Positions 7,232-9,094 of a stretch of DNA of 9,094 nucleotides are shown piece after piece. The position numbers were made by a program, and so were the translations under genes. Source of the DNA: Gammaproteobacteria bacterium (GTDB taxonomy: Bacteria; Pseudomonadota; Gammaproteobacteria; UBA9214); contig JAOUCV010000070.1 of assembly GCA_029859555.1 (NCBI GenBank), forward strand, positions 1 through 9,094. Reading direction: 5' to 3'. The first letter of the stretch is position 1, and each line of letters begins with the position of its first letter. Under the pieces are notes generated by a model. The model had not been told where the DNA came from. It worked only from the letters and a program-made list of their open reading frames with translations, and made no database searches.

Positions 7232-7699
7232 CTAATACGTGTGATCTTTCCAGTCGGTGCCGCGTCGCCGCTCCTTGCGGGAGCGGCGGTCGGAGCCCTT
7301 GTCTTTGCTGTCAAAGCGTATTTCATCGCGGCGTTGGCCGCTCTTGCGCCGGTGCTGGCTGCGGTGGTCCTTGAGACCCTTGAACTGGCAGGTACACATC
7401 GCTGAGCTGCAGCCTGCCAGCGGCAGCTGTGGCGCTTCGTCAAACGTGTATTGCTGGCCCAGCAGCGCTTGTGCTGCCTCGCAGCCGGCCTGACCGATTT
7501 CCACGCCCCAGAACAATTTACTGCTTTGTAACTTGTCCAGCCCGCCCGGTTTTGGTGGTGTCCTGGCCGCTGAGACGCTGTCAGCATTTGGATGCCGCGC
7601 ACTGCGGCGGCGTTGTGCAGACGACTTGTTGCCGCGTAGCAACCAGACCACGGCGGCGATCAGGCAGATAATGACCAGCAGCACGATAATGGCGTTCAT
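7232..7699 (-). CDS. Membrane-anchored four-cysteine protein of unknown function (paralogue 1)
   Basis: A 155-residue protein with one N-terminal membrane segment (about 3-22, AIIVLLVIICLIAAVVWLL) followed by RGNKSSAQRRR, so the positive-inside rule puts the rest in the cytoplasm. After a Ser/Pro/Ala-rich linker (about 32-53) comes a compact domain with FWGVEIGQAGC, EAPQLPLAGC and a final C-x-C: Cys73, Cys97, Cys102, Cys104 (C-x23-C-x4-C-x-C). The C-terminus is Arg/Lys-rich with repeated RR and DRR. The domain aligns without gaps to the neighbouring paralogue (7757-8155), with about 27 identities in 69 positions. I believe this is a conserved hypothetical family of gammaproteobacteria without assigned function; metal or nucleic-acid binding is possible but unproven. 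The start ATG (complement of 7697-7699) has AAGGGG five bases upstream. It lies second in an apparent two-gene operon, 57 bp after its paralogue. Confidence 0.85.
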   Translation of the reverse strand: MNAIIVLLVIICLIAAVVWLLRGNKSSAQRRRSARHPNADSVSAARTPPKPGGLDKLQSSKLFWGVEIGQAGCEAAQALLGQQYTFDEAPQLPLAGCSSAMCTCQFKGLKDHRSQHRRKSGQRRDEIRFDSKDKGSDRRSRKERRRGTDWKDHTY

Positions 7700-7756
7700 G
7701 AATACCCCTTTAGAAACAAGCTGACAAGTTGCCGCTGATTATAAGCTACCGCGACA

Positions 7757-8155
7757 CTAGCTGTGAAAGGAACCACGGCGGTCACGCTGCTGCCGACGTT
7801 CCGGTTGCGCGCTGCCCAGACGGAGCTCGATACGCCGGTCCGGGCTGCCGCGCCGTTCTTTTTTACGCCGCTCACGCAAGCCGGTGTAGCTACAGGCGCA
7901 GCGCAGTGAACGGCAGCCAGGCATGGGCAATGACGGCGCCTCGGACAGCCGGAACCCGCGGCCGCACATACGCTTCGAGGCGGAACAGTTGCCATTGCGA
8001 ATGGTGACACCCCAGTACTGGCCGCTGCTGCGCAGTCGCGCCAGGTTTTTTGCCTTTTTATTGCCTTGCCGTGGTGTTTTCGCGGACCAGGCCATGCGTA
8101 TAACAGCGATAATCACGGCGGCTAGCAGTAACAGCACCACTGGTTCGGTAAGCAT
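7757..8155 (-). CDS. Membrane-anchored four-cysteine protein of unknown function (paralogue 2)
   Basis: A 132-residue protein with one N-terminal membrane segment (about 5-23, PVVLLLLAAVIIAVIRMAW) followed by a basic stretch (KTPRQGNKKAK), predicting a cytoplasmic C-terminal domain. That domain repeats the pattern of the downstream gene: YWGVTIRNGNC, SEAPSLPMPGC, then C-x-C, with Cys57, Cys81, Cys86 and Cys88 at the same C-x23-C-x4-C-x-C spacing, then GLRERRKKERRGSPDRRIELR. It has an extra Cys (RMCGRG) and a shorter linker. The Arg-rich end contains DRR and RDRR. The start ATG (complement of 8153-8155) has AAGGA seven bases upstream. It is the first gene of a two-gene minus-strand unit, divergent from uvrD across 147 bp. 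No function can be assigned; retention of both copies with all four cysteines suggests the domain is under selection. Confidence 0.85.
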   Translation of the reverse strand: MLTEPVVLLLLAAVIIAVIRMAWSAKTPRQGNKKAKNLARLRSSGQYWGVTIRNGNCSASKRMCGRGFRLSEAPSLPMPGCRSLRCACSYTGLRERRKKERRGSPDRRIELRLGSAQPERRQQRDRRGSFHS

Positions 8156-8286
8156 GGGCGTTTCCTTGCGCGCGGTTGCAGTTTTTCAGATTTCGCTACC
8201 CTAATTAACAGACTCACCCGATGATCGCAAGCAGTTGGCTGACAAATGCAAGAAGCAGCGGTTGTCAGACGCCGTCGTCCCGATTT

Positions 8287-8294
8287 GCTAGTAT
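8287..8294 (+). promoter_or_regulatory. Possible extended -10 promoter for uvrD
   Basis: TGCTAGTAT (starting at the T of 8286) matches the extended -10 form TG-n-TATAAT at four of six hexamer positions. Transcription would begin around 8301, only about two bases before the uvrD ATG (8303). TTGTCA upstream is 21 bp from the hexamer, too far for a standard -35. No CTG-N10-CAG LexA operator is visible in 8156-8302. Confidence 0.35.
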
Positions 8295-8302
8295 CGGCCA
8301 CC

Positions 8303-9094
8303 ATGGATGTTTCACGAATTATTGGTTCTCTGAATGATGCCCAGCGCGAGGCCGTGTGTGCGCCCACTGAGCCGTTGCTGGTGCTGGCCGGTGCCGGCAG
8401 TGGCAAGACCCGGGTGCTGGTTCACCGCATTGCCTGGTTGATCGATGCAGAAGGGCTGTCACCGTATTCCATTCTCGCGGTGACCTTTACCAACAAGGCG
8501 GCCGGTGAAATGCGCAGCCGCATCGAGGAAATGATCAAGGCACCGGTTTCCGGCATGTGGGTCGGCACCTTCCATGGTCTGGCGCACCGCCTGCTGCGCA
8601 GTCACTGGCAGGAAGCCGGCTTGCCGCAGGGCTTTCAGATACTCGATTCCCAGGACCAGCTGCGGCTGGTGAAGCGTGCCATGCAGTCGCTGGAGCTGGA
8701 TGAATCCAAATGGCCGCCAAAGCAGATGCAGTGGTTTATCAACGGTTGCAAGGATGAGGGCCGGCGGCCTGCGCATATTGAACACCGCAATGATCCCTAC
8801 CTGCAGAAGCAGCTGGAGATTTACACGGCCTATGAAGCCCTGTGCCAGCGCGCCGGGCTGATCGACTTTGCCGAACTGCTGCTGCGCTCGCACGAGTTAT
8901 GGCTCAAGTACCCGGCCTTGCTGGATCACTACCGGCAGCGTTTTCACCATATCCTGGTGGATGAGTTTCAGGATACCAATGCGGTGCAGTATGCCTGGTT
9001 ACGGATGCTGGCCGGTGATGCCGGCAATATCACGGTGGTCGGCGATGACGACCAGTCGATCTATGGCTGGCGTGGCGCCAGGGTGGAAAACATT
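8303..9094 (+). CDS. uvrD: DNA helicase II UvrD, N-terminal part (3' truncated by window)
   Basis: UvrD is a superfamily 1A 3'-5' helicase that removes the incised oligonucleotide in UvrABC excision repair and unwinds DNA in MutHLS mismatch repair. The first 264 codons are present and open to the window end, about a third of the usual 720 or so residues. Seen in order are the Q motif LNDAQREAV (Gln14), Walker A GAGSGKT at 30-36 (Lys35), motif Ia VTFTNKAAGEM, GMWVGTFHGLAHRLLR, Walker B DEFQD at 220-224, and motif III GDDDQSIYGWRGA. The match to E. coli UvrD, including MDVS at the N-terminus and the Lys35 and Asp220 positions, separates it from Rep and PcrA. ATG 8303 has no Shine-Dalgarno sequence. 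The SOS box known upstream of E. coli uvrD is not seen here. Confidence 0.97.
   Translation, partial: MDVSRIIGSLNDAQREAVCAPTEPLLVLAGAGSGKTRVLVHRIAWLIDAEGLSPYSILAVTFTNKAAGEMRSRIEEMIKAPVSGMWVGTFHGLAHRLLRSHWQEAGLPQGFQILDSQDQLRLVKRAMQSLELDESKWPPKQMQWFINGCKDEGRRPAHIEHRNDPYLQKQLEIYTAYEALCQRAGLIDFAELLLRSHELWLKYPALLDHYRQRFHHILVDEFQDTNAVQYAWLRMLAGDAGNITVVGDDDQSIYGWRGARVENI

Noticed and set aside
6970..7602. 210-codon minus-strand reading frame spanning the 97-residue gene and paralogue 1
   Set aside because: It is out of frame with the paralogue that has the membrane segment, cysteine motif and ribosome binding site, and it is antisense to the 97-residue gene; it lacks any domain signature.
8238..8257. 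LexA-like site CTG...CAG upstream of uvrD
   Set aside because: The half-sites are separated by 14 rather than 10 bases, and the interior is not the AT-rich alternation of LexA operators.

Overview
The window reads as chromosomal housekeeping DNA from a gammaproteobacterium of moderately high GC. The F1 ATP synthase subunits, GlmU, GlmS and UvrD all resemble their Escherichia coli counterparts closely along their length, and the order atpG-atpD-atpC ... glmU-glmS is the classical gammaproteobacterial one. The genus cannot be fixed from the sequence alone. The high identity excludes Gram-positive bacteria, where glmS usually carries a ribozyme leader.

Layout. Positions 1-2554 hold the 3' end of the atp operon: atpG (5' end cut off by the window), atpD and atpC. 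A SlyD-like FKBP prolyl isomerase gene (2554-3042) overlaps the atpC stop codon by one base and so sits between atpC and glmU, where E. coli has nothing. After a 159-bp spacer come glmU (3202-4587) and glmS (4841-6676), the enzymes that make UDP-GlcNAc and glucosamine-6-phosphate for cell wall and LPS. Next, 6677-6924 is a non-coding spacer with a hairpin after glmS, an extended -10 promoter, and a leader hairpin just before a ribosome binding site. This leader serves a 97-residue cysteine-containing protein of unknown function (6925-7218). Converging on it from the minus strand are two tandem paralogous genes (8155 to 7757, then 7699 to 7232) for small membrane-anchored proteins with a conserved four-cysteine motif. 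Divergent from these is uvrD (from 8303, cut by the window end).

The most remarkable object is the 267-bp glmU-glmS junction (4569-4835). It is bounded by a perfect 34-bp inverted repeat. Inside, and almost abutting it, are two 96-bp modules in inverted orientation. Each module closes itself with a perfect stem (20 bp and 14 bp), but the two stems have unrelated sequences, while the 50-bp module centres align without gaps at 35/50 identity. The left outer arm encodes the last five residues and stop codon of GlmU, and the right arm contains the glmS Shine-Dalgarno sequence. As RNA it would fold into a branched structure in which the glmS ribosome binding site is paired to the end of the glmU reading frame. 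It could be a MITE-like or palindromic mobile element that landed between the genes, a regulatory structure, or both. I do not recognise it as a named element.
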